A stretch of 22,264 nt of DNA, from positions 1-22,264 of the forward strand of contig CAQFOZ010000039.1 of assembly GCA_948788915.1 (NCBI GenBank). The letters are read 5' to 3'. This DNA is from an uncultured Muribaculaceae bacterium. GTDB lineage: Bacteria > Bacteroidota > Bacteroidia > Bacteroidales > Muribaculaceae. Under the pieces are notes generated by a model. The model was not told the DNA's origin. It saw only the letters and a program-made list of their open reading frames with translations, and did no database searches. The translations under genes and the position numbers were made by a program. Positions 1 to 9,629 of the stretch are shown in pieces (positions within the stretch are counted from its first letter, which is position 1; each line of letters opens with the position of its first letter).

Positions 1-89
1 TAAAAGGAACCTTCAACAGATCTGTCAACATCTTCTACAAAGGATTTGATTATCCATCTGTAATTCAGATTACCGGAACAACAGATTAA
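1..89 (+). CDS. C-terminal end of a DUF1573-like protein (partial)
   Basis: An open frame enters from the left edge (first whole codon at 3) and ends at the TAA at 87-89, giving 28 residues. The tail contains FNRSVNIFYKGFDYPSVIQI followed by TGTTD. Its pattern (short beta strands, a 'G.F..S' start, then 'P.VIQITG') is what the last strands of DUF1573 Ig-like domains look like. Such proteins are usually periplasmic or lipoprotein beta-sandwich proteins of unknown role and often lie near secreted-peptide loci in Bacteroidales. Only the end is visible, so the family call rests on a short stretch. The efflux operon starts 36 nt downstream on the same strand, so this gene could be its first member. 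Confidence 0.5.
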   Translation, partial: KGTFNRSVNIFYKGFDYPSVIQITGTTD

Positions 90-99
90 AATAATCTGT
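81..99 (+). other. Small palindrome overlapping the first stop codon
   Basis: ACAGATTA - AAA - TAATCTGT is a perfect 8-bp inverted repeat that includes the stop codon of the partial upstream gene. No T-run follows it, so it is a weak terminator candidate at most. It could also be an operator or an mRNA-stabilising hairpin between the two genes. Confidence 0.3.
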
Positions 100-125
100 A
101 TAGTTGTAGATAAAATGATTCGGCT

Positions 126-1208
126 ATGAAAATTTATACTTATTTGTCAGTTTTCTTATTTGTCTGTATAATATCCGCCGGATGCAATCCTGTCAAGGAT
201 ACAGATAAAGATAAAGAAAAGAAAGTGGAGGTAAAACCGAAAGGTGAAAAATCCGTAGGGGAGATGCCCGTCCGGGTTGTGGAGTTGCAGCCGTCGGAGA
301 TGACGCATGATATAATGAGCAACGGCAAGATTGTTACTGCCGAGATAGCGGAGTTGTATTTTGACAGGTCTGAGCCCATAATAAATGTATGGGTACGGGA
401 GGGCCAGCATGTGAGGAAGGGTGACAGGATCGCCCGGCTCGATTCATACAGACTCGAAAACGAACTTTCTAAACTGATTCCTGATAAGGAGAAAGCTATG
501 CTTGACCTCAAGGATGTGCTGATAGGCCAGGGCTATGACCCGGACAATAATTCCTCTATTCCTGATGAGGTGTTGCGCCTTGCAAGAATTCGCAGCGGAT
601 TGGATAAAATCGAGATGTCGATAGCGCAGACAAAAGAGGATATCAGAAAATGTACACTGCTTGCCCCCTGTAGCGGGAAAGTGGCGGATGTGAAGATAAA
701 GCGCTACGGAGTGTCAAAAAGTTCGGAGATAGCATGCCGAATACTCAATGACCATAGCATGGCGGCAGAATTCACGCTGCTGGAAGATGAACTCCCTTTT
801 GTAAAAACAGGAGACAGGGTGGAGATATCTTCGTTCGCCACTGACGACACTTACAAGGGACGGATCACGGAAATCAATCCGGCTGTCGACGACAAAGGAC
901 TTGTTCGCGTAAAAGCGTCTCTGGAATCGGCCGGCGGGGCGACAGACGGCATGAATGCCAGAATAAGAATACGCAAGAGCCTGGGAAAGAAACTGAGTGT
1001 GCCAAAGAGCGCAGTCGTGTTGCGTTCCGGCAAAGAGGTGGTTTTCACATACGAAAACGGTAAGGCGATTTGGAATTATGTCTCCACCGGTGTCCGGAAT
1101 CTCGAAAATGTGGAGATTACCGAAGGTCTGGAAGCCGGACAGAAAGTGATTGTGGACGGTAACGAGAATCTTGCACACAACTCGGCGGTGATAATTAAGA
1201 AGTCATAA
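126..1208 (+). CDS. RND efflux periplasmic adaptor (membrane fusion protein), lipoprotein
   Basis: This 360-residue protein has a lipoprotein signal: a hydrophobic stretch from about residue 7 to 18 and the lipobox SAGC with Cys20, so it should be lipid-anchored in the periplasm. A charged Lys/Asp linker follows. Residues about 88-108 (VWVREGQHVRKGDRIARLD) are the first half of the biotinyl-lipoyl-like barrel. A short helical hairpin comes next, and APCSGKVADVKI (about 180-191) is the second half. The rest is beta-barrel and membrane-proximal domain ending in GLEAGQKVIVDGNENL. Adaptors of this family bridge an inner-membrane RND pump and a TolC-type channel. Its stop TAA shares one base with the ATG of the next gene (TAATG), which indicates translational coupling. 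It is the only adaptor for two RND permeases in this operon. The short hairpin fits the RND class rather than ABC/HlyD systems. Confidence 0.93.
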   Translation: MKIYTYLSVFLFVCIISAGCNPVKDTDKDKEKKVEVKPKGEKSVGEMPVRVVELQPSEMTHDIMSNGKIVTAEIAELYFDRSEPIINVWVREGQHVRKGDRIARLDSYRLENELSKLIPDKEKAMLDLKDVLIGQGYDPDNNSSIPDEVLRLARIRSGLDKIEMSIAQTKEDIRKCTLLAPCSGKVADVKIKRYGVSKSSEIACRILNDHSMAAEFTLLEDELPFVKTGDRVEISSFATDDTYKGRITEINPAVDDKGLVRVKASLESAGGATDGMNARIRIRKSLGKKLSVPKSAVVLRSGKEVVFTYENGKAIWNYVSTGVRNLENVEITEGLEAGQKVIVDGNENLAHNSAVIIKKS

Positions 1209-4200
1209 TGGTCAGATTCCTTATAGAACGTCCGATTGCGGTATTGATGTCTTTTTTGGCATTGATAATCTTAGGTTGTGTCACATTCTTCGCACTGCCT
1301 GTATCGTTGTTGCCGGATATAGATGTCCCGGAAATAGCAATCCGTGTTTCTGCTCCGTCAATGTCGGCGCGTGATGTCGAGAACTCGCTTGTCGCCCCTC
1401 TGCGCCGCGAGCTGATGCAGTTGAAAGGACTGGAGGATATCCGTACGGAATCCTCTGCCGGAACCGGAACAATAAAGCTGAACCTGGAGTATGGCATTGA
1501 CACGGATCTCGCATATATTGAAGCAAACGAGCGCATTGACGCGTCAATGGGGAGCTTCCCGAAAGACATAAGTCGTCCCGAGGTTATAAAAAGATCTGTT
1601 TCCGATATACCGATATGTTATCTGCAGCTTACAGGTGGAGATAAAGACAGTTATGAGTTCCGGACTGCCTGTAATGTGCTTCACCGGAGACTGGAACAGC
1701 TGCCGGAGATTTCTATGGTGGATGTGACTGGCATTCCTGAAAAAGAGATAACGGTTTCGCCCGACTATGACAGACTCCGGTCTCTGGGCATATCGTCCGG
1801 GGATATTGAAAGAGTGCTTCTGACAAACAATGCCGAACTGGGAAACGTTTCCATCCGTGACGGTTTTTATGAATATCAGGTGAATGTGTCGACACACATT
1901 AAGGATGCGGGAGATGTGGCTGACCTCTTGCTGATGAAAAATGGAAGAATGCACCGCCTGGGTGATCTGTGCTCAATATCTCTGGCAGACAAAGAACCGG
2001 CAGGATATTCCGTCTTTAACGGTGAACAGGCGGTAACTTATGCCGTGATTAAAAACGCCTCGTCCGGTTTAAAAGAGCTTGACAGGGCTTTGAACCGGAC
2101 TTTGGATGAGTTCTCGGCTCAGTATCCGGATATAAAGGTTTCCAAGACCAGGGATCAGTCTCTGTTCCTGTCTTATTCAATCGGGAATCTTGAACAGAAC
2201 CTGATTCTCGGTCTGGTTCTGGTCTTTATTATATGTGCCGTGTTCATGCGCAACCGGCGTATGCCTCTTGTCATCGGGTTCACTGTCATAGTCGCTGTGA
2301 TAGTTACTTTCCTGCTGTTTTATCTTTGCGGATTCACCCTGAATATCATTTCGCTTGCCGGACTTATTTTGGCTGTAGGGATGATGATTGACAATTCGGT
2401 GATCATTGCGGAAAATATCGAGCAGCATTATCAAAAGACGGGTTCGATAACCGACAGCTGCATAGCGGGAACAAATGAGATGATCACTCCTTTGCTCTCC
2501 AGTTCGCTGACCACTATTGCCGTCTTCCTTCCGCTTGTTTTCATGAGCGGAATAGCCGGAGCGATATTTACGGATCAGGCGTTTGCTATCACCGCAGGAC
2601 TGTTTTCGTCTTATGTTGTCGGCATAACCCTTCTTCCCGTTCTGTTTTCCATTTTAGGAACGCGCATGAAACTGAAAAGAGTGGAAACGGAATCTGCCCT
2701 GAACCGGTGGCTTTTGAATGCATATGACAACGGTTACAGATTCACGTTCAGTCACAAGGCTTTCATGTCGGCGGTGGTAGTACTGATAATAGCGGCATCC
2801 GTACCTTTGTACAGGCTGCTGACTGTGGAGAGGCTGCCGCAGTTGGACAGTAATGAGACGTTGCTTACTGTTGACTGGAATGAAAACGTGAGCCTCCCGG
2901 AGAATTTCAGGCGGGTGTCTCTCCTCATGGATTCCATAAAATGCTCCGAAAAATCGTCGTTTGTCGGACGGCAGGATTTCATGCTGGGCAATCTGGGAAG
3001 ATATCCCGAATCACGTTCGCAATTGTATTTGAAAGCGGGTAACAGCGCAGAACTTAAGGGTCTGCAGGAAAAAATCGCGTCAGAGCTAAGGAACAGGTAT
3101 CAGACCGCAAGTTTTGAATTTAAAGAAGCCGAAAACCCTTTTGAACAGATTTTTGAGGATGACGGACCGGTGTTGGAAGCGAGGATAAACCTGAAAAGGT
3201 CTCCCGATTCAATGATAACCGCCGTAGGGGACTTGACGGATTCAATCTGTAGGATTACCGGCAGACAGGTCGCTTCTCCTCCGGTAGAGCAGACAGCCGA
3301 TTTTGAAATTGACGTTGAGAAGGCATCGCTGTACGGGGTCTCAAGATCGGAGATTCTTGATCTGATATCAACCTGGTTCAAGGGGAAAAACATAACTTCA
3401 TTGAATCTGTCATCTGATTATATCCCGATAAATATAGGTAAGTCAGGTATGGAATTGCAGGAATTCCTTTCAAACACGTTTGTTAATGTTTCCGGTTCCG
3501 GAAAGGATGAGATCTATCCACGGGAGATCCCGCTCAGCGCACTGGTAAGTCAGCGTCAGTCACGGAAGCTGAAGACAATCACGGCATCGAATTTCGGAGA
3601 GTTCATATCGTACGTAATTCCGGCTTCCGCTGACGAGGTGCCCGGGATCAAAGAGAAAATAGAGACACAACTGACAACGGATGCCGTGGAAGACATCTTT
3701 TTCACCGGCTCATTCTTTTCGAACAGTACCCTGATGAGGCAACTGACAGTGGTTCTGCTTGTATCATTGCTCATGATGTATTTTATCCTTTGTGCCCAGT
3801 TTGAGAGTTTCATGCAGCCTCTTATCGTGCTCATTGAGATCCCTGTTGACATTTCGTTCGCGTTCCTGACATTATGGATATGCGGGGAGTCGCTGAACCT
3901 TATGTCGGCTATCGGAATAATAGTGACTTGCGGTATAGTTGTCAACGACTCGATACTGAAATTGGATTCCATAAACCAACTGCGCAAACAGGGGATGCCG
4001 TTGTCCGAAGCAATACACACTGCGGGACGCCGAAGGCTGAAACCGATCATAATGACTTCTCTGACTACCATTCTGGCTATGGTTCCCGTACTTTTTACTT
4101 CCGACATCGGCTCGGAACTTCAGCGTCCGCTTGCAATAGCGTTGATAGGCTCGATGGTTGCCGGAACTGTTGTCAGCATATTTGTAATACCTTTGTTTTA

Positions 4201-4243
4201 TTACTTAATCTATCGCAAAAATGTTTCGCCAAATGCTGTCTAA
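1208..4243 (+). CDS. RND efflux permease subunit 1
   Basis: This 1011-residue protein has the normal length and layout of an AcrB/MdtB-type RND pump: the N-terminal FLIERPIAV before TM1, a large periplasmic loop, a TM2-6 block (about 330-480), a second loop, and a TM8-12 block from about 855 to the end. The TM4 motif reads GLILAVGMMIDNSVIIAENI; D395 is the proton-relay aspartate and the usual second Asp is Asn396. TM10 carries GIVVNDSILKLD with N913-D914. The substrate cannot be read from the sequence. It starts inside the stop codon of the adaptor gene and overlaps the next gene by 23 nt, so the proteins are probably made together. A second, clearly different RND gene lies two genes downstream, so this may be one half of a heteromeric pump. 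Confidence 0.93.
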   Translation: MVRFLIERPIAVLMSFLALIILGCVTFFALPVSLLPDIDVPEIAIRVSAPSMSARDVENSLVAPLRRELMQLKGLEDIRTESSAGTGTIKLNLEYGIDTDLAYIEANERIDASMGSFPKDISRPEVIKRSVSDIPICYLQLTGGDKDSYEFRTACNVLHRRLEQLPEISMVDVTGIPEKEITVSPDYDRLRSLGISSGDIERVLLTNNAELGNVSIRDGFYEYQVNVSTHIKDAGDVADLLLMKNGRMHRLGDLCSISLADKEPAGYSVFNGEQAVTYAVIKNASSGLKELDRALNRTLDEFSAQYPDIKVSKTRDQSLFLSYSIGNLEQNLILGLVLVFIICAVFMRNRRMPLVIGFTVIVAVIVTFLLFYLCGFTLNIISLAGLILAVGMMIDNSVIIAENIEQHYQKTGSITDSCIAGTNEMITPLLSSSLTTIAVFLPLVFMSGIAGAIFTDQAFAITAGLFSSYVVGITLLPVLFSILGTRMKLKRVETESALNRWLLNAYDNGYRFTFSHKAFMSAVVVLIIAASVPLYRLLTVERLPQLDSNETLLTVDWNENVSLPENFRRVSLLMDSIKCSEKSSFVGRQDFMLGNLGRYPESRSQLYLKAGNSAELKGLQEKIASELRNRYQTASFEFKEAENPFEQIFEDDGPVLEARINLKRSPDSMITAVGDLTDSICRITGRQVASPPVEQTADFEIDVEKASLYGVSRSEILDLISTWFKGKNITSLNLSSDYIPINIGKSGMELQEFLSNTFVNVSGSGKDEIYPREIPLSALVSQRQSRKLKTITASNFGEFISYVIPASADEVPGIKEKIETQLTTDAVEDIFFTGSFFSNSTLMRQLTVVLLVSLLMMYFILCAQFESFMQPLIVLIEIPVDISFAFLTLWICGESLNLMSAIGIIVTCGIVVNDSILKLDSINQLRKQGMPLSEAIHTAGRRRLKPIIMTSLTTILAMVPVLFTSDIGSELQRPLAIALIGSMVAGTVVSIFVIPLFYYLIYRKNVSPNAV

Positions 4244-5738
4244 ACATATATCAGTTACGTCCACACTGCTGTTTCTCCTGATTGCCCTGAGCGCTTCCGG
4301 AGAGTCCTATGGAAAGGGGAGAATGCTTCTTACGCTCGACGATGCCATCAGAATTGCAAACGATAGCTCGTTGAGTTCATTCCGGAACCGTAATCTTCAT
4401 GCTTCGGGATATTGGGAATGGAGGACATTCAAGGCTAACAGGCTCCCCCATCTCGCATTGAGCCTCACTCCTGCAAGATATTACCGCTACATAACGCAAA
4501 GGTATGATTCAAATAATGACGTTGATGTGTTCAGGAGTCAGCAGATGTATCTGGCTTCGGCGGGATTGAGCGTTACGCAGAATGTTGATTTTCTCGGCGG
4601 TTCGCTTTTTGTTGAAAGCGATCTGGAGTACATGCGCAATTTCGGGTTTTCCAAAAGCAACCAGTATTCAACAGTTCCGATAAGGGTGGGGTATCGTCAG
4701 GATCTGCTTGGCTATAACCCGCTGAGATGGGAGCGCAGAATTGAACCCCTGAAGTATGAGAAATCAAAAATGGAATTTATTTATAATATGGAGACGGTTT
4801 CGGAGCAGACCGTTGAATATTTCTTTGATCTGGCATTGGCCCAGACTGAGCTTAAACTCGCGGAACAGAGCCGGGCCTCCAGTGACACGCTGCTGTCTAT
4901 CGGTGACAGGAGATTCAAGATTGCCTCTATCACGGAAACCGATCTGCTTACATTGCGGCTCGATAAGGTAAATGCTGAAAATTCCGTTGAGAATGCCCTC
5001 ATTTCCGTGAAAAAAGCGCAGCTCGCCCTTGCCTCGTTTCTTGGATTGGATTCTGACGCGGAAATAGAGGCTGTTATCCCTTCCAAACCGACTCTGCCCG
5101 GAATCTCGGAAACAGTGGCGGTGGAAAAGGCCCGGGCAAACAGCCCGGCTCTTATGGGCAGGAAACAGACTGTGATGGAATCAAGAAGAGATGTTAACCG
5201 GTTAAAGATAGAATCTATGTTTAATGCGAGTTTTAATGCGTCGATCGGTTTCAACCAGGTTGCGAATAAGTTTTCCGATGGCTACAGACACCCTCTGCAA
5301 CAGGATATTGTCTCTGTGTCTTTGTCAATCCCGCTGGTGGATTGGGGAGTAAGGAAGGGTAAATATAATGTGGCGCTGAATAATCTTAATGTGGCGCGGA
5401 TTGCCGAGAAACAGGAGGAACTTTCTCTTGAACAGGATGTGGTGGTGACTGTCAGGGATTTGGAGAGCAGACAACGTCTTGTGAACAGCGCGCTGGAGGC
5501 GCTTGATCTTGCTGACAAGGCGTATGCGCAGACACAACGGAGATTTATAATAGGCCAGGCGGATATGAATAGCCTTACACTGTCAAACTCCAGGAAGCAG
5601 GAGGCGAACCGGAACTATATATCGTCGCTTAAGAACTGCTGGCTGAGTATTTATAAAATCAGAAAACTTACTTTGTTTGACTTCAATATCGGACAGCCGA
5701 TACAATTGCAGTTTGACCGCACTGTAGGGGTGAGATGA
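4221..5738 (+). CDS. TolC-family outer membrane efflux channel
   Basis: This 505-residue protein begins with a cleavable-type signal peptide (hydrophobic SVTSTLLFLLIALSASG, no lipobox), followed by LTLDDAIRIANDSSLS, the usual first helix of outer membrane efflux proteins. Two repeats of long helices follow, with features such as EQTVEYFFDLALAQTELKLA (about 193-212) and, in the second repeat, VSVSLSIPLVDWG and QRRFIIGQADMNSLTLSNSR. Members form trimeric channels through the outer membrane. The ATG at 4221 overlaps the end of RND subunit 1; an in-frame ATG at 4233 (MLSKHIS) is an alternative start and would leave the signal peptide intact. Its place between two RND genes suggests that it serves both. 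Confidence 0.9.
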   Translation: MFRQMLSKHISVTSTLLFLLIALSASGESYGKGRMLLTLDDAIRIANDSSLSSFRNRNLHASGYWEWRTFKANRLPHLALSLTPARYYRYITQRYDSNNDVDVFRSQQMYLASAGLSVTQNVDFLGGSLFVESDLEYMRNFGFSKSNQYSTVPIRVGYRQDLLGYNPLRWERRIEPLKYEKSKMEFIYNMETVSEQTVEYFFDLALAQTELKLAEQSRASSDTLLSIGDRRFKIASITETDLLTLRLDKVNAENSVENALISVKKAQLALASFLGLDSDAEIEAVIPSKPTLPGISETVAVEKARANSPALMGRKQTVMESRRDVNRLKIESMFNASFNASIGFNQVANKFSDGYRHPLQQDIVSVSLSIPLVDWGVRKGKYNVALNNLNVARIAEKQEELSLEQDVVVTVRDLESRQRLVNSALEALDLADKAYAQTQRRFIIGQADMNSLTLSNSRKQEANRNYISSLKNCWLSIYKIRKLTLFDFNIGQPIQLQFDRTVGVR

Positions 5739-5774
5739 TGATGTTGGTTTAAACTAATTCCGGATCTTTTCGAC

Positions 5775-8729
5775 ATGGGCAGACATAAACAGATACATTC
5801 TTTTTCCGTCATTGTCATATTCGTGGCTTTGGGGATGCTCGGGTGTGTGCTGTTGCCTTTGATGCCTGTAAAGCTGAAACCGTCCGGAGAATTGCCGTCA
5901 ATAACTGTGAGCTGCACAATGCGGGGTGCTTCGCCACGTGCCATGGAGTCGGCGGTTACAGCCCCTCTTGAGGGTGCCCTTTCAAGAGTGGCCGGGGTGA
6001 AGCACATAAGGTCAAAATCAAGCAGTGGAAAAACTTCTATATCTTTGGATTTAGATCCCGGTTGCGATATTGATAAAACCAGATTCGAGGTGTCGATGAT
6101 TGTAAGGCAATGCTATGCGGCGTTACCGGCCGCAGCTTCGTTCCCGAAGGTTAGTTCTAAAGCCGTGAATAAGGATGATGCTGCCGGACCGTTCATGTCT
6201 TATTCTTTTAATTCTTCGTTGCCGTCGAATGTGATATATAACTATATTGAAAAACATGTTTCACCGGTGTTGAAATCCATTCCGGGTGTGGCTTCCGTAA
6301 AACTTAATGGGGCGACTCCTATGCAGTGGAAGATTGACTATGACCCCAACAAGCTGGCTGAACTCAATATAAGACCGGATGAAATAACAAAATCTGTTTC
6401 CGCCCTGGAATTGCATGATACAATCGAGGCGGAGAAGATAGTGCTTAAAAACATAGAAGGCTCGATAGTAAGGCTGAGTGACGTGGCTGCGGTAACACAC
6501 TGTCAGGAGGAGCCGACAAGCTATTTCCGTATAAACGGAAGGAATACTGTTTACCTCAATATTGTTGCAGAGCCGGATGCCAACCAGATAAGGCTTTCGG
6601 GAAAAGTGAGGGATGCCATGAACAATTTCGATGCTCCTGATGAATATGAGATCGGCCTTGATTTTGATTCGTCTGAGCAGATTTCTACTGAACTTGATAC
6701 CATTTATATCCGGTGCGGTTTGACAGTGATTATACTCTTGCTCTTTATCGCGCTTATGACACTTAATCTCAGGTATCTTCTGCTTATATGCATAAGCTTG
6801 TTCCTGACATTGGCTCTTTCAATAATTTTCTACAAGCTGACCGGGGTGGAGATTCACCTCTATTCTTTATCCGCAATTACAATATCACTTAATCTTGTCA
6901 TTGATAATATCATTGTTGTGACGGAACAACTTGCCAGAGGTAAGTCATTAAAGAGTTTTACCGCTATTCTTGCGGCTACACTGACCACTGTCGGGGCAAT
7001 GTCGATTATCTTCTTTTTTGATGAGAATACGATTCTGAATCTGCGTGATTTTGCGGTGGTGGTGATAATAAACCTGTCTGTGTCTCTGCTGACGGCATTG
7101 TTTCTGGTGCCTGCGCTGATCGACAGAATGGGTCTGTACCTGTACAGCAGGAAGCGCGGAAGAAAAAGGATAACGGCAAAGGGATATCGTGTGTACAACA
7201 AGGTCCTGAAATTTATTGTCCGCTGGAAGTGGATAATAGCCGGTGTGTTTGTTGTCCTTGTGGGTGGATCGGTATATATATTTATTAAATATGTTTATCA
7301 GGGCGATTATTTCAACAGGTCCGATGCGGAACCCGTATTGCAGATAAACGCCTCGCTGCCGAACGGTGCCACAATAGCCCAGATGAATGATATTGTATCA
7401 CAAATGGAATCGCTGTTGTCTGATAAAGAGGGGATATCACAGTTCCAGACTAATATATATAATCCGAGAAACGCAAACATCTCTGTGTATTTCAAGCCTG
7501 ACTACCGTTCAAGTTATCCTTATGCACTGAAATCGGAGGTTATAGACAGGGCAAATTCTATCGGAGGGGGAAGCTGGAGCGTTTACGGCCTTGAAGATAT
7601 GGGATTCAGCAACTATGTGGGGGAATCGGCGGGAAACAACAGAATAAAAATGACAGGTTATAATTATGATAATCTGATGAAATATGCGGGGGCTTTATCC
7701 GACTCCCTGCAAAGCCTCAAGAGAATACCTAAAGTAAATATTACGTCCGAGGTGTCATATTTTAAAGAGAATGAAGATGAAATGGTTCTGAAAATTGACA
7801 GGACCAAGCTTGCAAAAGACAGCCTGACGGTTGGAGACCTGTATGAGGCAATACAAAGGGAAACATTAAAAAACAGGCATATAGCTTATGTCAGTTCTGA
7901 GAACGGTGCGGAACCGGTAACATTGAACGGCAACTTGAATGGCCTTGACTGGTGGCAGCTTATGAACTCTTTGATCAAAGCCGGAGGAAGATATATCAAG
8001 CTGTCGGATTATGCCGATGTTGACAAAGTGGCTATGCCGATAGATATTATACGTGAGGATCAGGAGTATCTGATATATCTTCAGTATGATTACATCGGTT
8101 CGTACAAGACATGCGAAAGAGTCTCCAAACGGATTGTCGGGGAATTCAACAAAACCCTGCCGTCCGGATACAAAGCCGAGATACTCAACTATAGTCATAC
8201 GGAGGATGAGGATGGCAAAAAATATTGGCTCATAGGTTTTGTCGCGGTCATGATATTTTTCATCACCGCTGTCCTGTTCAATTCATTAAGACTGCCGTTT
8301 GCCGTGATCTCAACCATTCCGGTTTCCTTTATCGGTGTTTTTCTGGCGTTTTATTTCTTCTCGATTAAATTTGATCAGGGAGCTTTCGCTTCTTTGATCC
8401 TGTTGTGCGGTATAACGGTTAATGCCGCAATATATGTAATTAATGAATACAATAATATCCGTAAAAATAACCGTTGCAAGAGTACCGTCCAGTTGTATAA
8501 CCGTTCTCTGCGTCGAAGAATATCTGCGATTATGCTTACTGTGGTGTCGACTATGCTGGGATTTATACCGTTTCTCATAGGCAGTACAACTGAAAGTTTT
8601 TGGTTCCCGCTTGCGGTGGGAACCATCAGCGGGTTACTTTTTTCGTTACTTGCAATAATATTCCTCTTGCCGGTAATCCTGATTCCACGGAATAAGAAAA
8701 AGAGATTAAGACCGTATGCAAAACATTGA
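5775..8729 (+). CDS. RND efflux permease subunit 2 (divergent)
   Basis: A second RND permease of 984 residues starts 36 nt after the channel gene. TM1 is preceded by MGRHKQIHSFSVIVIFVALG. The first periplasmic domain has the usual porter pattern (MRGASPRAMESAVTAPLEGA). TM4 reads SLNLVIDNIIVVTEQL with D377-N378 at the proton-relay site, and TM10 reads LCGITVNAAIYVINEY with N883. It lacks the FLIERP start and differs clearly from subunit 1, so it is not a recent duplicate. No second adaptor or channel is encoded with it. In MdtABC-type systems two unlike RND proteins form a mixed trimer with one adaptor; that is the simplest reading here, though a separate homotrimer using the shared adaptor is possible. 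Its last 14 nt overlap the signal peptidase gene. Confidence 0.9.
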   Translation: MGRHKQIHSFSVIVIFVALGMLGCVLLPLMPVKLKPSGELPSITVSCTMRGASPRAMESAVTAPLEGALSRVAGVKHIRSKSSSGKTSISLDLDPGCDIDKTRFEVSMIVRQCYAALPAAASFPKVSSKAVNKDDAAGPFMSYSFNSSLPSNVIYNYIEKHVSPVLKSIPGVASVKLNGATPMQWKIDYDPNKLAELNIRPDEITKSVSALELHDTIEAEKIVLKNIEGSIVRLSDVAAVTHCQEEPTSYFRINGRNTVYLNIVAEPDANQIRLSGKVRDAMNNFDAPDEYEIGLDFDSSEQISTELDTIYIRCGLTVIILLLFIALMTLNLRYLLLICISLFLTLALSIIFYKLTGVEIHLYSLSAITISLNLVIDNIIVVTEQLARGKSLKSFTAILAATLTTVGAMSIIFFFDENTILNLRDFAVVVIINLSVSLLTALFLVPALIDRMGLYLYSRKRGRKRITAKGYRVYNKVLKFIVRWKWIIAGVFVVLVGGSVYIFIKYVYQGDYFNRSDAEPVLQINASLPNGATIAQMNDIVSQMESLLSDKEGISQFQTNIYNPRNANISVYFKPDYRSSYPYALKSEVIDRANSIGGGSWSVYGLEDMGFSNYVGESAGNNRIKMTGYNYDNLMKYAGALSDSLQSLKRIPKVNITSEVSYFKENEDEMVLKIDRTKLAKDSLTVGDLYEAIQRETLKNRHIAYVSSENGAEPVTLNGNLNGLDWWQLMNSLIKAGGRYIKLSDYADVDKVAMPIDIIREDQEYLIYLQYDYIGSYKTCERVSKRIVGEFNKTLPSGYKAEILNYSHTEDEDGKKYWLIGFVAVMIFFITAVLFNSLRLPFAVISTIPVSFIGVFLAFYFFSIKFDQGAFASLILLCGITVNAAIYVINEYNNIRKNNRCKSTVQLYNRSLRRRISAIMLTVVSTMLGFIPFLIGSTTESFWFPLAVGTISGLLFSLLAIIFLLPVILIPRNKKKRLRPYAKH

Positions 8730-9618
8730 TAGACCACATATAAAATATAAAAGGTTGTTAAAAAAAGGGGGCGATTTTATTGTCAATATCCTTTTTTATG
8801 CGTCATTGCTGTTTATTGGTTTTGTTGTATGGCATCTTTTCCTTGTCGCATCTTTCAATATCCCGTCAAATTCAATGTTGCCGACACTCCGTCCCGGTGA
8901 CAAGGTGCTTGTCGATAAAATTACTACCGGAGCAAGACTGTTCGATATTTTTAAGGCGGCAAATGGTGAGGAAGTTAAAATACATCGTACCGTGCGTTTC
9001 AGGAAATTCAGGAGGGGAGATATACTTGTTTTCAATTATCCGTTTCGTGAGACCCAATCTAAAATTGAAATGAATTATCCCGTATACTATGCGAAAAGAT
9101 GTGTGGGTGCGCCGGGAGATACACTTGAAATACGGGATTATGAATATTATATAAACGGAAAACACTCGGTTGGCGGAGGCGCAAATGTTGCGGTAAGATC
9201 AGTGTATATGGACAGAGACTCTTTGCCTGTTGATTCCATCAATGGCTACCGGGCCATGAGGTATGCGAAGGGGAAAAGATGGACTATACGTGATTTCGGA
9301 CCGTTGTATGTCCCGAAGAAAGACTCGAGAATATTTCTAAGCAAGGATAATTATCTCCCCTTTAAGAAAGTTATTGAAAGGGAGTCCGGAAAGAAACTGA
9401 AGTGTAAAGACAATCAATTGTATCTTGGCGGTGAGCCTGTTGGTTCTTATACATTTAGATGCAACTATTATTTCATGGCAGGAGACAATTCCGCAGACTC
9501 CTCAGATTCACGTTATTGGGGATTTGTACCGGAAGAATTTATTGTAGGGCGTGTCCTTTTGATCTGGAAGAGAAATGGCAAATATGGCCTGAACTTCAAA
9601 TTTGATAAATTCAACTAA
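8716..9618 (+). CDS. Type I signal peptidase (S26 family)
   Basis: This 300-residue protein has one N-terminal membrane segment (about 22-45), then the catalytic box NIPSNSMLPTLRPGD with the nucleophile Ser53. The general-base region is YAKRCVGAPGDTLEI with Lys127, and the conserved box E is GDNSADSSDSRYWGFVPEEF from residue 256. These are the Ser-Lys dyad and the structural motifs of leader peptidase, so it should be active on the periplasmic face of the inner membrane. It is a normal length for Bacteroidales homologues, which carry an insert between the K box and box E. The start overlaps the end of RND subunit 2 by 14 nt in another frame, which places it in the pump operon. A dedicated signal peptidase here is unusual for a drug-efflux operon. 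With the NVEALA peptide genes downstream, it may process exported peptides (inference). Confidence 0.92.
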   Translation: MQNIDRPHIKYKRLLKKGGDFIVNILFYASLLFIGFVVWHLFLVASFNIPSNSMLPTLRPGDKVLVDKITTGARLFDIFKAANGEEVKIHRTVRFRKFRRGDILVFNYPFRETQSKIEMNYPVYYAKRCVGAPGDTLEIRDYEYYINGKHSVGGGANVAVRSVYMDRDSLPVDSINGYRAMRYAKGKRWTIRDFGPLYVPKKDSRIFLSKDNYLPFKKVIERESGKKLKCKDNQLYLGGEPVGSYTFRCNYYFMAGDNSADSSDSRYWGFVPEEFIVGRVLLIWKRNGKYGLNFKFDKFN

Positions 9619-9629
9619 ACTCCAAACGC

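Noticed and set aside
714..1178. Long minus-strand frames inside the adaptor and RND genes (for example 714-1178, 3556-4107, 4781-5254)
   Set aside because: Antisense shadows of clear family proteins; composition is odd and no family is recognised.
4221..4281. A separate 135-codon + strand frame at 3874-4281 overlapping RND1 and the channel gene
   Set aside because: It is an out-of-frame shadow of RND1 with no domain or signal; the RND1 and channel frames explain the DNA.
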